Shown here: positions 22,275 to 33,437 of the stretch, in pieces | Layout of the letters: the number at the start of each line of letters is the position of its first letter | Position numbering within the stretch: the first letter of the stretch is position 1 | Source: Ophioceras dolichostomum | Lineage: Eukaryota > Ascomycota > Sordariomycetes > Magnaporthales > Ophioceraceae | Length of the DNA: 34,023 nucleotides | Direction: 5' to 3' | Assembly (NCBI GenBank): GCA_003049485.1 | Contig: PYST01000304.1 | Coordinates: 13,301-47,323, forward strand | Program-made: the position numbers and the translations under genes | Notes under the pieces: generated by a model | Told to the model about the DNA's origin: nothing | What the model saw: only the letters and a program-made list of their open reading frames with translations | The model's database searches: none

Positions 22275-23181
22275 TGAGGAGGTGTTGGCATCGCGGTACG
22301 GAATCGAGAACCTCGAGAGGGGCTCTAGGACCAAGCCGAATGTCAGAGCCGAGGATAAGCAATCCTTCGAGAGTGGGGGCGAAAACCTGTACCCCCAGAA
22401 AACGTGATCTCCCACCAGAGGCGCCAACCACAAGGACGACTGCCCACTTTTGGGTTCGTATCTCGACCAACACATCGCGGCACGTGAGTGATACGCATAA
22501 GCGCCAAGATGGACCAGGAGGCTAATTCCAGCCGCGACGAATGCCGAAAGAGTGAGCCTCGTGTACTCCCAAACAAGGGTCAGGGAGGCACTCAGATACG
22601 CTGTATGTTGATCATATTCCTTCCAATGCCAAGCGAAGAGGATTTTCTTCTGTCCTCTCCTACTCTATTAATGGTGAGTGCAATGCTGAAAACGCTGCCA
22701 GAGAGAAAAAACATGGCCAAGAGCTCCGTTGAAACGAACGCATGGGGAGACTTGCGAGGCGAGAAGATATGCGTGAAGCCGAAGAGAAGAGCAAAAAATC
22801 GCCCACGTGAAAGCATCAGAAAACAAGGAGAACGAAAACCGGGCCCCTGAATACCACCCAGCAACAATCGGTGCTAAACCGTGTTTTGACATAGGAAAAT
22901 CTTTTTGGCTGTTTACTCCATGCTCTCGACACCCCAAACAGAAGCAGGAACTCCAGATGAACTCCATAACGACCAGAACGAATACATAAGAAAGGCAACA
23001 GAAATCCTTTGAGGGGTGAAGGAGCAAAAAAATGCGCTGCACCGACGCGACACAAGTCCAGACGACCGACACGTGGGATATCCATGATAGACGCAACTGT
23101 AGAGAAACAGCGAAGAACGAGAGGCAAAAAAACAACCTCGAAAATGCATCAGCATAGAAGCAACACATCCCCTCGAGGACC
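22275..23181. other. Intergenic sequence, including probable acyltransferase 3' UTR
   Basis: This lies downstream of the minus-strand acyltransferase and after the weak small-gene candidate. A hydrophobic minus-strand open frame at 22668-23168 is adjacent to the acyltransferase stop and most likely lies in its 3' untranslated region. I support no gene here. Confidence 0.5.
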
Positions 23182-24720
23182 TCACACTCCGAACTTCTCG
23201 CTCAGCCACTTCGCGAACTTGACCGACTTCTGGTCCACCAGCCGCCAGTGCACGTCGGCGGCCCAGAGGCACAGCGGCATCGTGATCGCGAACCCGGCCG
23301 CCCACGCGACGAGGTCCTTGTGCTCCGCATGCCTCATCCTGATGATGGTCCCCTTCGTGAGGACGTTCATGCCGACCATCCAGTGCACGAGGTACAGGCC
23401 GTAGCTGATCTCGCCCAGGTACAGCACCCACCTGGCGTTCAGCTTCCTCTGCAAGGCGGGGAGGCTCTCGAGCGAGGTCACCAGCATGATCGCCGCGACG
23501 CTGTGCCAGAACCTCTGCAGCTCCATCCTGCCGTGGGGCACCCAGTTCAGCCAGCTGTAGCCCAGCGTCTTGGTGCCGTTCCCGTAGATCGGGTATCCCC
23601 CCACGAACTGCGCGACCACAAACAAAATCCACGCCGAGACCGTCACGACCCTCTGCGCGCGCTCGGTCAGCTCGGGCATCTTGGCGCGCAGGTGCCGCAC
23701 CTCGGCGAGCATCATACCGGCCAGGAACAGAGCGAGCTGCCAGCGGCCGAGCCACCACTTCCAGACGAAGACGGCGAAGACCAGAGCCAGTCTCAAGGGG
23801 GAGGCGACGCGCGCGAAGGCGAGAACGCAGAGGAACACGAGGATCGAGCCGGCGTACTCGACGGTCAGGGTCCAGGCCTGCGGCATGGTGGATGCCCCGC
23901 GCTCGGCCGTCATGATGTTGACGAGCTCGGGCCAGCCCGCGTACAGGTCGCCGAAGAGCGAGCCGGTGGAGGGCAGCATGTCCTCGGCGCCTAGGCGGTA
24001 GAAGATCTGGAGGTAGACCATGAAGCAGGACAGGAGCAGGACGGGGACGATCGGCAGGAAGAGGCGGACGGGGCGGCGGAAGACGGAGGACGGCAGGCCG
24101 GCGATGGCGTCGTCCTGTCTACCGGAGTGGATGCGCTTCAGCGGGCCGTAGGTCAGCGCGAAGCCGCTGATGACGAAGAAGACAGTCACGGCGAACGAGC
24201 CGTGGATCACGTTTCGGATGAAGGGCAGCTGGATGAAGTAGTGGTCCTCCTCCTCGTCGCCCCACCCGCGGTGGTTGGCGGGGAAGTACTCGTTAGTGTT
24301 GTGCTGGATCGCGACGATGAGCGACGCGATGCCGCGCAGGCCGTTGAGGTACGACGTCGTGTTGGCGTCGGCCACGGCGTCGGATCCGTCCGGGGCGCCG
24401 CGGCCGAGGGGCCTGGTGATGAAGGAGGGGAGGAGGGTCCAGAATATGCGGGCCGGCGAGGGTCGACGGCTGCTGGCGAAAGACAGGAAGGGGGTGAGGA
24501 AGCTGCAGCCGGACTGGGCGGCGGCCTTCTCGAGCATCACGCCGTCGACGGAGGCAGACTCGATGTCGGAGTCGGAGGAGAGCATCGCGGTGCCGGAGGT
24601 GGGCGTGTGGCCCCCGCTGTGCTCGTGGTCGGGCACGGCATGGTAGGGCCGTGAGTCAGATGGGGAGGAGAGCCAGTCACGGACGTTGGCGATGGATGAC
24701 TGTAATGACCTCGGCGCCAT
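23182..24720 (-). CDS. Acyltransferase-3 family integral membrane protein
   Basis: A single exon of 512 codons runs from the ATG at 24718-24720 to TGA at 23182-23184. The open frame extends upstream only to non-ATG codons, so this ATG is the start. Residues 1-120 are Ser/Pro-rich and probably cytosolic. The acyltransferase-3 core begins at SYLNGLRGIASLIVAIQH (123-140), with the conserved membrane His140. FFVISGFALTYGPLKRI (181-197), FRRPVRLFLPIV (214-225), MPQAWTLTVEYAG (279-291) and ISYGLYLVHW (438-447) are further family hallmarks. About ten hydrophobic segments alternate through the protein. The family moves acyl groups onto sugars, polyketides or other small molecules across membranes; the substrate here cannot be read from sequence. 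No biosynthetic cluster genes adjoin it. The frame is intact and GC-rich, which also opens long meaningless frames on the opposite strand. Confidence 0.93.
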   Translation of the reverse strand: MAPRSLQSSIANVRDWLSSPSDSRPYHAVPDHEHSGGHTPTSGTAMLSSDSDIESASVDGVMLEKAAAQSGCSFLTPFLSFASSRRPSPARIFWTLLPSFITRPLGRGAPDGSDAVADANTTSYLNGLRGIASLIVAIQHNTNEYFPANHRGWGDEEEDHYFIQLPFIRNVIHGSFAVTVFFVISGFALTYGPLKRIHSGRQDDAIAGLPSSVFRRPVRLFLPIVPVLLLSCFMVYLQIFYRLGAEDMLPSTGSLFGDLYAGWPELVNIMTAERGASTMPQAWTLTVEYAGSILVFLCVLAFARVASPLRLALVFAVFVWKWWLGRWQLALFLAGMMLAEVRHLRAKMPELTERAQRVVTVSAWILFVVAQFVGGYPIYGNGTKTLGYSWLNWVPHGRMELQRFWHSVAAIMLVTSLESLPALQRKLNARWVLYLGEISYGLYLVHWMVGMNVLTKGTIIRMRHAEHKDLVAWAAGFAITMPLCLWAADVHWRLVDQKSVKFAKWLSEKFGV

Positions 24721-27703
24721 TTTTCCTTCTTCTTTTCCCACCTTAGATGAGGGGTCTGTGTCTCTTTGTGATGTATGCGATCGGCCCACACTCTGATCTT
24801 TTGTGTATGATCCTCCTCTTTTCTTGTTACTCTTGCATCATATCCTCCTTATTAGTTGATGATGATGTTACTGTCGAGAGTGTATCAAGGAAATAGGGTG
24901 GGAGGAAGGCGAGGAAAGATACAGTACAAAAGGAACATAAAGAGCGTGTGGAGGAAGGTAGGAGCAAAAAGAATGGAAGCGAAGAACGAAAGAGACAGAG
25001 AGGGGGTCACTGGGGGTTGGCCTGATTTTGTTCAGCCTTTGTTCGGGCTCTTGCCCACATTCTCTTCATCAATAGGGGGAGCATATCTCCCATCTCATAT
25101 TCACCCACACCCACACACCCACCCACTTGACCCATGTCAAAGGCCTTTAGATGCACATCAGTCAATGGTTCATCTAACCCTTCATTCATCCATCTTACCA
25201 GCCTGAGCCAGGCCCAGGCCCCCTTTTCTCGGGGGTCGTGCAGATCTGGGAGGTGGCCCAGTAGGGATCCATCATGGAAGGGGGTGCTCCCATTGGGTTG
25301 TCTCTTCTCCACATCGTTCACTCAGCCATGCAAGCAGCGGCAAGCCACCTAGTGGGCGAAAGGGAAAGTGATGAGGTGACGGATGGAAGGAGTGAGAGGC
25401 GAGAGACAAGTGACACCGATGTTTGGGTCTGGCGCAGGGGTGTGGAGGACACAAAGACGCAGTGGCATGGGCAGGTAGGCACAGGTACAGGCACAGGCAC
25501 ACAAGCGTGCAGGCGCAGGCCCAAAAAAGAGTCCAGTGAAGGGGTACAACAATGGTACCACTCACACACCCAGTTCGCCCAGACGGACTTGAGTCCAGAC
25601 GGGTTAGGATCTGTCAGTCAGCCAGCCGTCTGACGAGAGAGGTACATCGCATTATGAAGAGTCCGAGTGGGAAGGGCATGTATTCCACTAGTCCTGCACT
25701 GGCATAGTAGGATTTATGCTAGGCTCGCCGGGCTAGTGCCAACTTTACGAAGGGGGGGCAGGGCGCGGCAAGGGAGACGAGAAGGCAAAGTGAAGTGAGA
25801 GAAGAGGCGTGCCGCGCTGGTGATGGCTGGGATAATGGGTCCATCCCTCCATCCATTTCCATTCATTTTTAGGAACCATGCCAGCCAGGGGATGTGATAA
25901 TACAATCTGGCACTTTTTGTCTCTGAATCAGGAGTGGGAAAGAAGGAGAAGGGACGAAAAAAATTCATCAGTGGTGGCAAGTCAGCCACTCAAAGTCAGT
26001 AAAGTCAGTAGCGTGCCGATTGTGGAACGCCGTGAGATTGCACGCCACTGCGGAATAGGTTAGGCTTGTCCTACCTGCCGCCCTTCTATTTTGCGACTGT
26101 TTTGCGTCGTGCTTTGTTTTCCTTGTTTTCCCGTGGTTGATGTCCGGATGGCCACGTCTAGCTGGCCAGTGTTTGCCGCGGGTTGATGATGCTGGCGCAA
26201 CGCAAACGGGGAGACCTCGGGAGACGGACGGGAGAAGGGCAAGGCAACGACAGGTTGGGTTTGGTTTTGTTGTTGTTGTCTGTGGTCTTTCGTTGTTTCC
26301 CCATGGCGTCTGTCTGCCCCAGCCTCGAGACCCGGCCGATGTTTGGCCGTTGGAGGACCACAAACATGTTGCTCTGCGTTGGCCTGCGGCTATTTCCAAC
26401 GGCAACAGCCACCATCTCGCCCACCTCCACATCACAACCACCACCACTACCGTATAACCCGCGTCCACAGAGGCGGGTAGGTGGCCAGCCAGCAGCTGGC
26501 TATCAGTCACCAAGCAATCCCCACGATAGCGAGCTGCAAGAAGGGACGGGATACGAAGAGGGAGGAGGGGAGAGGCACACGGGAATGGAGGGAGGGTGAA
26601 GGGAGCGGTCAGGTAGGGAGTGAACGGTCCCCCAGGATCCACCACCTAATCAGAGGGGAGAATGTGAGCGGCACGTGAGCCATCCCTGCATTTAGGATTC
26701 AGGGTACCATGAAGAAGTGCGCAGTGGGTGAGTGCACTGTGCCAGGCCCCATGAATCTTGAGACGTTTTGGGAGGAGAGAGGTGAAGTTTGGTGATGGAT
26801 TTCACTGTGTGTCATCAACGGCCGTCAGCTCCCTGAGCATTCCTCAACACGATGAAGCTAGACATGCGAAGGCGGCATGACGCAGATATTGCTCAATGTT
26901 ATTGGTCCCCGGCTCGCAATGCTCGGCTGATTTCTCGCAAAAAAAGGTAGGAGGGTGGCGTCGACGATGGAGGGTGTGTGCCACTATGCCTGTGCTGGAC
27001 AAGCTTTTTCTTTGGAGATCAGAACATGCGAGCAGGGGTAAAGCGAGCGTTTGCGACTGGTCGGAAGAAGCAGGATGGAAAGGCAGGGAGGATCGCGTTT
27101 ATGGTTGGAGAGCTCGCAAGGGGAGCGAACAACAAAAAATCCCCCTTTTCCTGCCTTTTCGTCGCTTCATCGAATGAATCCATGCCTCCCTTGGTATGTT
27201 GTTTGGGACGCTCCGACGGGCTTGACGGCTGAAATTAACCTTTTAAGGTTTGTCGACCTGCGACTGCGCTGCGCGATTGTGGCTGCCGCTTTGGCACCAT
27301 CTCAAATACTCCAAGTGGTTAGTTTGACTTGTCATGTGGGTTCCTGCTTGCTTACCGCCGCCCCCTTCTCGGGATCGAAAAAGTGACGGGAGTTACGGGA
27401 ATGAAAAAAGGAGGGAAAGGGGATTACTGGAGACTGGAGAAATTCGCTGCAACACACCTGCAAGGCCCTTGTCGGGACCGTTACTCGATCTGGGGGAAGA
27501 GCCATGATGAGGATCCAAAGAGCAGAACAGACTTTTTCATCAGGGGTCGACCGGGACCGCACCTGCTGCCCAAAGCTTCAGCGTTCAAATGCGCCCGCCA
27601 ACAGAGCGGGATCCGGATTAACTCTAGCGGTGCAGGGCAGGAGTTGCAGCCTCTGCCCCGATGTCCAGGCATCAACATAAATTAATAGGTGAGCGATACG
27701 TTA
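24721..27703. other. Intergenic region upstream of the acyltransferase
   Basis: The first few hundred bases are the acyltransferase promoter, read on the minus strand; they are GA-rich on that strand. Further on there are CA-rich patches at 25105-25128, GGCACA-type short repeats at 25470-25510 and mixed sequence. Overlapping open frames at 25968-26645 contain runs of Val or Thr from CA/AC-rich DNA and are not called. No gene is supported. Confidence 0.5.
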
Positions 27704-27970
27704 CTAACAATGTCTCCGAGTGAGGTGGAACAGCTTCTCCGTAATATGCTGACCAGTCGTTAAAGCCTTGGCTCCTGCTCGCGAAGAGCCCCCGCATTGT
27801 GGCTCTCTTGATACTCGCTGCTTTCCCGTCCCCTTCCTGGCTGCAGATTGAGATCGTAAGATGCGTATTCCAAAACCACGGGCCGAGGGGTTAAGTACGT
27901 AGTGAATGACGAGAAACGCGATCAGCAACAAGTTCAACAACAGCAGGACCCTGTTATTCCGAAACATCAT
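27704..27970 (-). CDS. Possible small single-pass membrane protein or gene remnant (weak)
   Basis: From ATG 27968-27970 the frame gives about 88 residues. MMFRNNR is followed by a strongly hydrophobic stretch (VLLLLNLLLIAFLVIHYVL, residues 8-26), then a basic tail. A short positively charged N-terminus followed by one membrane helix is the layout of a type II signal anchor, as in Golgi glycosyltransferases. No catalytic domain follows, so this could be a truncated relic or chance. An upstream in-frame ATG exists at 28009. No family is recognised. Confidence 0.22.
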   Translation of the reverse strand: MMFRNNRVLLLLNLLLIAFLVIHYVLNPSARGFGIRILRSQSAARKGTGKQRVSREPQCGGSSRAGAKALTTGQHITEKLFHLTRRHC

Positions 27971-28237
27971 TCGCACATCGTCGATGGATAAAAAGCAGAG
28001 CGATCCCATTTCTTTTTATTCCATTTCTTGGAGAGTTGGAGGCGCTGCTCCTTCGCCCCGCCAAGAAGGTTCGACTCCGCTGGAGGCCCGTGTGTCCCAC
28101 CGACATCAATAGAACCTAGAATTTTCTAAATTCAACCTCTTCCCTCGACTCCCGCGGCTCCTCGGGGACAGTTAGCCGACGAATCCTCCTTAACTTTGAG
28201 GTAACCTTTCAATTCCATGCACGCGGGTCGAGTGCAT

Positions 28238-28302
28238 CACTTGAAGAAGGACACAATGACATCACGTGATATCACGTGCTTGAAGTGCTAACTTTGAAAG
28301 TT
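28238..28302. promoter_or_regulatory. Palindrome cluster with two CACGTG E-boxes
   Basis: CACGTGATATCACGTG (28263-28278) is a perfect 16-bp palindrome holding two CACGTG boxes whose centres are 10 bp apart. It is flanked by CACTTGAAG (28238-28246) and CTTGAAGTG (28279-28287), an inverted pair with one mismatch. The inverted repeat AACTTT-G-AAAGTT follows at 28290-28302. CACGTG, particularly as RTCACGTG, is the site of bHLH factors of the Cbf1/Pho4 type. Which gene it might serve is unclear. Confidence 0.5.
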
Positions 28303-29870
28303 GCACTGTAAGCCCTCTAGATTTACAGGGTACGTTAAGCTCCGAACCCCCTGGAAAGTGTCAATTATAGCGAGCTTAGCGAGGGTATGTCCTGGAGGGC
28401 GTACAGTAGATTGCACAGTATTGGATCTGTTGGTCTAATAGCAGGACACCTTTGGCACTAGGCTTGGTGCCTACACCTAGGCATCCTCGCATTTTATGTA
28501 TCAATGCCATTCTGGCTGCCTTGCGTGCCTTGTGAAGAGTTTGGCTCACCAATCTGCTTGGCTTGGACTTCTGGGCGCAGTGATCGGGGCATTGGTTTCG
28601 TCCCCTCCGACCAGACCAGCGCCACCCAACACAAAGGCCTGATGAAGAGGGCCTTTGTTCATCAGTCGACCTGTGATTCTCACTTGGGAGTCTTCTGGAA
28701 AGCGGGGTTTGTCTGGCCAATCCCAATCGCCAGTCTCCCAATGTTCACATGCATCATTCGGTCACAGCGTGTGCTTCGTAAGAAAAAAAAAGAAAAAAAA
28801 GATGTGCGCTGTGTGCTCCCCACAGTACTGTCATGGAAACTTGGCTTGCCCAATTATCGCCCGAGGTTGCCCACCTGCCCACCATAGATGCCAGACTCTC
28901 CTTGCTTTTTCGGTGAGGCAGCAGCGAGGCATCCACTACTCCTGCGCCTGTGATGCTTTTACATTGGAAAAACAGGGCGGACGTGACAATCCTTCCTCTT
29001 CCTAGTCCGAATCGAATTGAAGGCGTCCCGCCGCTAGCGCCTTGGGAAGGTCGGCTCGTTTGTCATTTGGATCTGTGGAGCGGGTCGGGCAGGCCAGGCC
29101 CCTTATTATTCAGGTGGAATTTTAGCGCAGAAGCATCGCTGCACTCAAAATTGCTGTCTCCGCGCTGACCCCTCCCCGACAGAGAATCCCCGGCGTTCGT
29201 CCGTATATGCGGCTACCCTCCGTTGAAGGATTGCACCATGGCGTGCTCGCGGTCAAACATTTCCTTGGTAGCTGTTAGTGCTGTGCGAAGCGGCTGCCAG
29301 CTTCCTGTCAATCGAATGCGACGGATTTCTCGCTCGAGTTCACGCCGAGTTCTCGGGATGCGATGACACAGTGGTTAGGTCGATCCGTCGGCCCTTCGGC
29401 TTGGGTTGGAGTCTGGGAGCACAGCAGTGTGAGTACAAACCAAGTAGCACGTTCCATCTGTTTGCGATATATTGGCCAAGTTGTGGACCTAGAGTGCTCT
29501 CCCGGACTCAATTTACCCCTTTTCTCATCCCTTGGAATTCGTTAGCGTCTTTCACGTTCCTGTTGTTCAGCCGTCGGGCACCACACTTTCTGCGTCAACG
29601 CCATTGACTCTGACAAAACTTCGGCGTAAATGGTTAGAGAATTGGCGCGTGACCGCGTGCCTTTCAATCAGCTGTCAAGCCGATATCGTACGGAATATCC
29701 GCATCGCATCCGGTAGGCGCAGTGTCTAAGGGCTGTGGTTCTGCAATGCCGATGACATTGCGGGTCGCGGTTGCATGCTGCCTGCCTCAGGCCCCTGAAC
29801 CTCTCCGCTCGGTCGATGGGGTTGGTTAGGTACCAAACTCTTGATCGCATGTCACACGATAATGGGCTTG

Positions 29871-30130
29871 TATAAAGAGACTGGTAAAGTTGAATGCATT
29901 GAAACAGATAGACTAGTTAATTAAACTTGAATACTCTTCTGTTGTTCAGTCATTCAGTTTCATCGCATTCTTCCAGAAAGTGCCCATAACTGTTGGCGTG
30001 TCTCGCGTTATCATCATCAGCGCCATCAAGCCGCCATCGAGTTCATCATCACTCTCACCGTAACCGTCCCACCCCGGTCAAAGACACCCTGTCTTCGCCT
30101 CTGGAGACCGCTTGCCGCTATCATGTAAGC
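29871..30130 (+). promoter_or_regulatory. Promoter-like segment without a recognisable gene
   Basis: TATAAAGA at 29871-29878 is followed by a C/T- and ATC-rich stretch. Near 30125 an ATG is cut by a perfect GTAAGC donor (ATCAT|GTAAGC). This resembles a core promoter plus leader exon. No coding frame of useful length follows, so it may drive a non-coding transcript, be an eroded gene, or be chance. Confidence 0.2.
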
Positions 30131-32818
30131 ATGCGGGACTTTTGAACTTCCTACCTGCCTATATCCTTGTCTATTTAACTCTCAGTGCTCTCTCTTAAGA
30201 GTGGTTAGATTTTGCCGAGCAAGCGCGCTTCTCTCTGAAGTTGGGATGAGACTGCGAACAAACAAAGTACCGTTAGGCATTCATGCATTTGCTCTGCATG
30301 AAGTTTCCGCATTCCGGACGACTAAGAACCAAGAACAAGTCTTTGTGTGACTTAAGAAACCAATCACGAGGTGACTTGCTATCTAGGCTCAGGAGGCCTC
30401 TGAGCCAACCACTGGTTCACGTACTGGACTCATTCGACTCCGGTAAGTGTCTTGCTGATTGAAGCGAAGGCAGTCATTTACTCTTAGACATGGCTTCCCC
30501 TCACAGTTGTCACTTTGAAAATAAGATCACAAGTATTTCCACTTGTGTTTGCTCTATTACTTCTTAACTTCCTTTCCCCGGGGATGACGAGTGTCATCCC
30601 AGGCCCAGTCCAGCTGAGTCCGTACCATGAATCACCAGTCACAGAACCAGCAGAAATCTAGCTAGGTCAAAGCACTTTCATGACATTCCTTGCGTTGGAT
30701 GGTCGGGAGGAGTAGCCGGCTAGTGGCTATCGGCTTCTCTTCTGGCAAAGAAGTCTTTTTCCACCTGCACGTTTCCAACATCGAGTGGCGGACGGGTGGG
30801 AATTTCATTGAGGTTGTCAGGCCATGGGAGGCAGTCCAACGAGGCGGTATTGGATAGTGTCAGGGACGATTGGTAGTACGCATCTGGCAGTATGGGCTGT
30901 TCAGGCTGTGCGAGTATGATGCAGGCGGCCTGTCTTTGCCTTTTTGGGATGAACCTGCCAGCAAGGAGTCTGCTAGGCTATGGAGTGAGCGGGACAGAAA
31001 CCACGTTCTCACTCCTGCTCAACGCACCTGCGGCGTTGGCATTGGAAGCTCAGAATTGACTCACTCGACGGTTGGATTCGTGGCATCCAAGTGGAAAATT
31101 AATGAGAGAATCTCTGCTGCGTTCGCCTCGTTCAACGGAAGCCATATTCACCAGTCGAGCCGGAGAGCGGACCCAGCATGTGCGGTCAGGGCTCACCGGG
31201 CCAGGGAGGCTGGACTTGGCGGGATACCGAAAGTGGAAGCTCGTTCTGGGTATGACACGGCAAGTGCTGTGTGGCGTTCATCTTCTTCTAGGAGAGGCGC
31301 CGTGGACCCGCCTCTTGTGCGCTAGTTTTAACGGCCTGGAATCCTGAGTCTGGGGTAAAAGGCAAATCATGTCGGGAAGACAGACTACACAGTCAGGTCT
31401 CCATGCTGGGGCGCAGAATGTTCTGGCCGTCTTTTGCACTTCCACGGCCTCTTAGACCGCCGCGGACGGATCCCGGGAGGCGAAGCGAGCAAGCCTGCTT
31501 CTGGTGGCGTATGGGGAAGTCAGCCCTGGCACATCCTCAAGGGACTACGCGTCAGAGGTGTGGGTGCATGCAGTGATGGAGCCAGCGACATGAGAGAAAG
31601 AGTCGAGGCGGTTTTGTGTGTCGTTGGGCTGCCTCGTTGGGCATTGTTTGTGACGGGTCAAGGGAGCCTAGACCGAGCTTCGACGCCTACCTCCTAGTAT
31701 ACTAGTGAAATCCTCGAGCTTCTAGCGGTGTGGGAGGAGCTCGACAGTGCTGATTCTTGAATTCACTTCAGCCCCCACAGAGGCCGAGGGAGGCACCACC
31801 ATCGCACTGAGGCACCCCAAACGTTATTAGTGTGCTGATTTGGGCTGCGGGTGCTTCCAACGCTGCTGCCGGTACTCCTGTGGCGCTGCCGCGCTGCTGG
31901 ACCAACCAGGCTCCTGGAGGGTCAAATATGCGGCCACTGGCCGGTGGAGCTACCGCACCGCAGCTATCTACGTCGAGTAAAATTTTCTCTGGGGTATGGC
32001 AAGCAGGCAGCAGCGGATGGCTGAAAGCAATCTACGAATGACGGTGAGCTGGGACGCTGGGTCAAGGTTGGCCGGTTCTGCGATTCTGTCCTGCAGGTAT
32101 GAGCTGGAAGTCTGAGGGCCTAAGAATCAAGCTTGGTGCCACGCGGCAGCTTCGAATGGTCAAAGGACCGCAGGGCAAGGCACCCGAGCCAGCGAGCCCA
32201 CGAGGAGCACAAACGAACCAGCATCGATGCACTGGTGACGCTGTTGCTGGCATGCTCAATGCCGTATGAAGGATGCCTCAACGGCATAATGCAGCCACCC
32301 AAGGGGAACAGGCCTGGATTGTCTGTCTTGTACGTACTCCATGGTCAGGCCGCGAAGGCGCCTCATTACAAAAGCCGTGGCATCGTCTCTTGTGGCCTGG
32401 GTTGATCGGGCCATAAGGGTCTAGGGGAATCCCAGCCCTGTATGTCTGCGCTTGTCCTCTCAATCCGTTCGCTCGCCTCAAAAAAGAAATGACTCTTAAC
32501 CAGGATCCAACCAACCGATCAGAAGCGCGCGAAAGCCTCGATTCCGGGTTTCTGGGTCTCATGCGTTCCGCCTCCCGACGTCGTTTGGGCATCAATACTT
32601 CATCGACTGTACGAACGGCTGGGGATGCCTCGAAACAGCCAAACATGAGAAATTTGAGCGTCGATCTTAAAGTACGCTGAGGACCTCGATATGCCGACTT
32701 CTGGTTCTGCAGATCTTCTGTTGTTTCTCGTCATACTCCTGACGCTAGAACTGCGGAGGATGAGCAAAACGCCCACACAGAAACACTAGTCTCGCTTCTC
32801 AAGTCTTATACGTTAGCT

Positions 32819-33437
32819 ATGGCGGCCGACACCACCGCCTCCTCAGCCACCCGTCCGTGGTCAACAATCGCATCTCAAGGGTAAGAATCGAATCTGTAGC
32901 CTGCATGCTCAAGCACAGCAAAGAGGCGCGTGCAGAAATCTGGCATTGTTTGCTGACCTGGAATTTTCTGGAATCAGTTCTGCCGCCTCGTGTTCTTGCC
33001 GTGCCAGCGGGCTGCCGAATGGCAGCAATCCCTGTCTCTGCAGTCAGGCGCTCACCGACCAAACATGCACCTCGGCAGCGCCTCAGGCAGCAGCCGCATC
33101 CGCGACCGTGGGAAGTCATCAAACCGGTCAAGCAGGTGCTCCTTCTCCGTCTGCCTCTCCGCACGCCTCGACTCCGCCTTCGTCACCAGAACCGTCGCCG
33201 TCGCACCAGCATGGCTTCAGCGCATCCCAGGTGTCTCTCTACGTGGCGGGGGTTCTGGCAGAGCAGCTTCCTCGCGATCCCGCAGCGCGCGAGAGCGACG
33301 TTGCCGATGCGTTAAGCAACCCTTGGCTCTCATCACCGGTCAATCCAAACGGCCCGACGCCGGCTGCTGGGGCGGATGCTTCTGCCGCAGCAGCTCCCGC
33401 GCCTGCTGCAGACGGCCAAACGAAACAGAATGTGTGA
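32819..33437 (+). CDS. Orphan Ala/Ser/Pro-rich protein with CxC-CxC-C cluster
   Basis: Two exons, 32819-32880 and 32978-33437, are joined by a 97-nt intron with donor GTAAGA, branch TGCTGACCTG and acceptor CAG. They encode 173 residues. Five cysteines are packed into residues 26-51 with spacing C-x-C, eleven residues, C-x-C, eight residues, C (SCSCRASG, then NPCLCSQALTDQTC). The rest is low-complexity Ala/Ser/Pro/His except for residues 100-138 (GFSASQVSLYVAGVLAEQLP, then DPAARESDVADAL), which may form two helices. There is no signal peptide. The cysteine cluster suggests metal binding, but I recognise no family. Splice signals and phase support the model well. Confidence 0.75.

Larger units (their letters stand above)
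28010..32818. other. Long intergenic region
   Basis: About 4.8 kb without a supported gene. It contains a cluster of short palindromes at 28.2-28.3 kb, a TATA-like site at 29871, and a perfect 12-bp palindrome, CTAGTATACTAG, at 31694-31705. Open frames around 30870-31325 and 31434-32041 have no family resemblance or splice support. Between about 30130 and 30870 even long open frames are lacking. Confidence 0.5.

Noticed and set aside
22668..23168. Minus-strand open frame of 166 codons rich in Phe, Cys and Ser
   Set aside because: It ends just downstream of the acyltransferase stop on the same strand and has no family resemblance; most likely 3' UTR.
23248..24654. Long plus-strand open frames (248 and 175 codons) opposite the acyltransferase
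   Set aside because: They are antisense shadows caused by the high GC at third codon positions of the real gene; the compositions are Arg/Gly/Val-rich and match no family.
25968..26645. Minus-strand open frame of 225 codons
   Set aside because: It contains Val, Thr and Pro runs from simple sequence and has no coherent domain.
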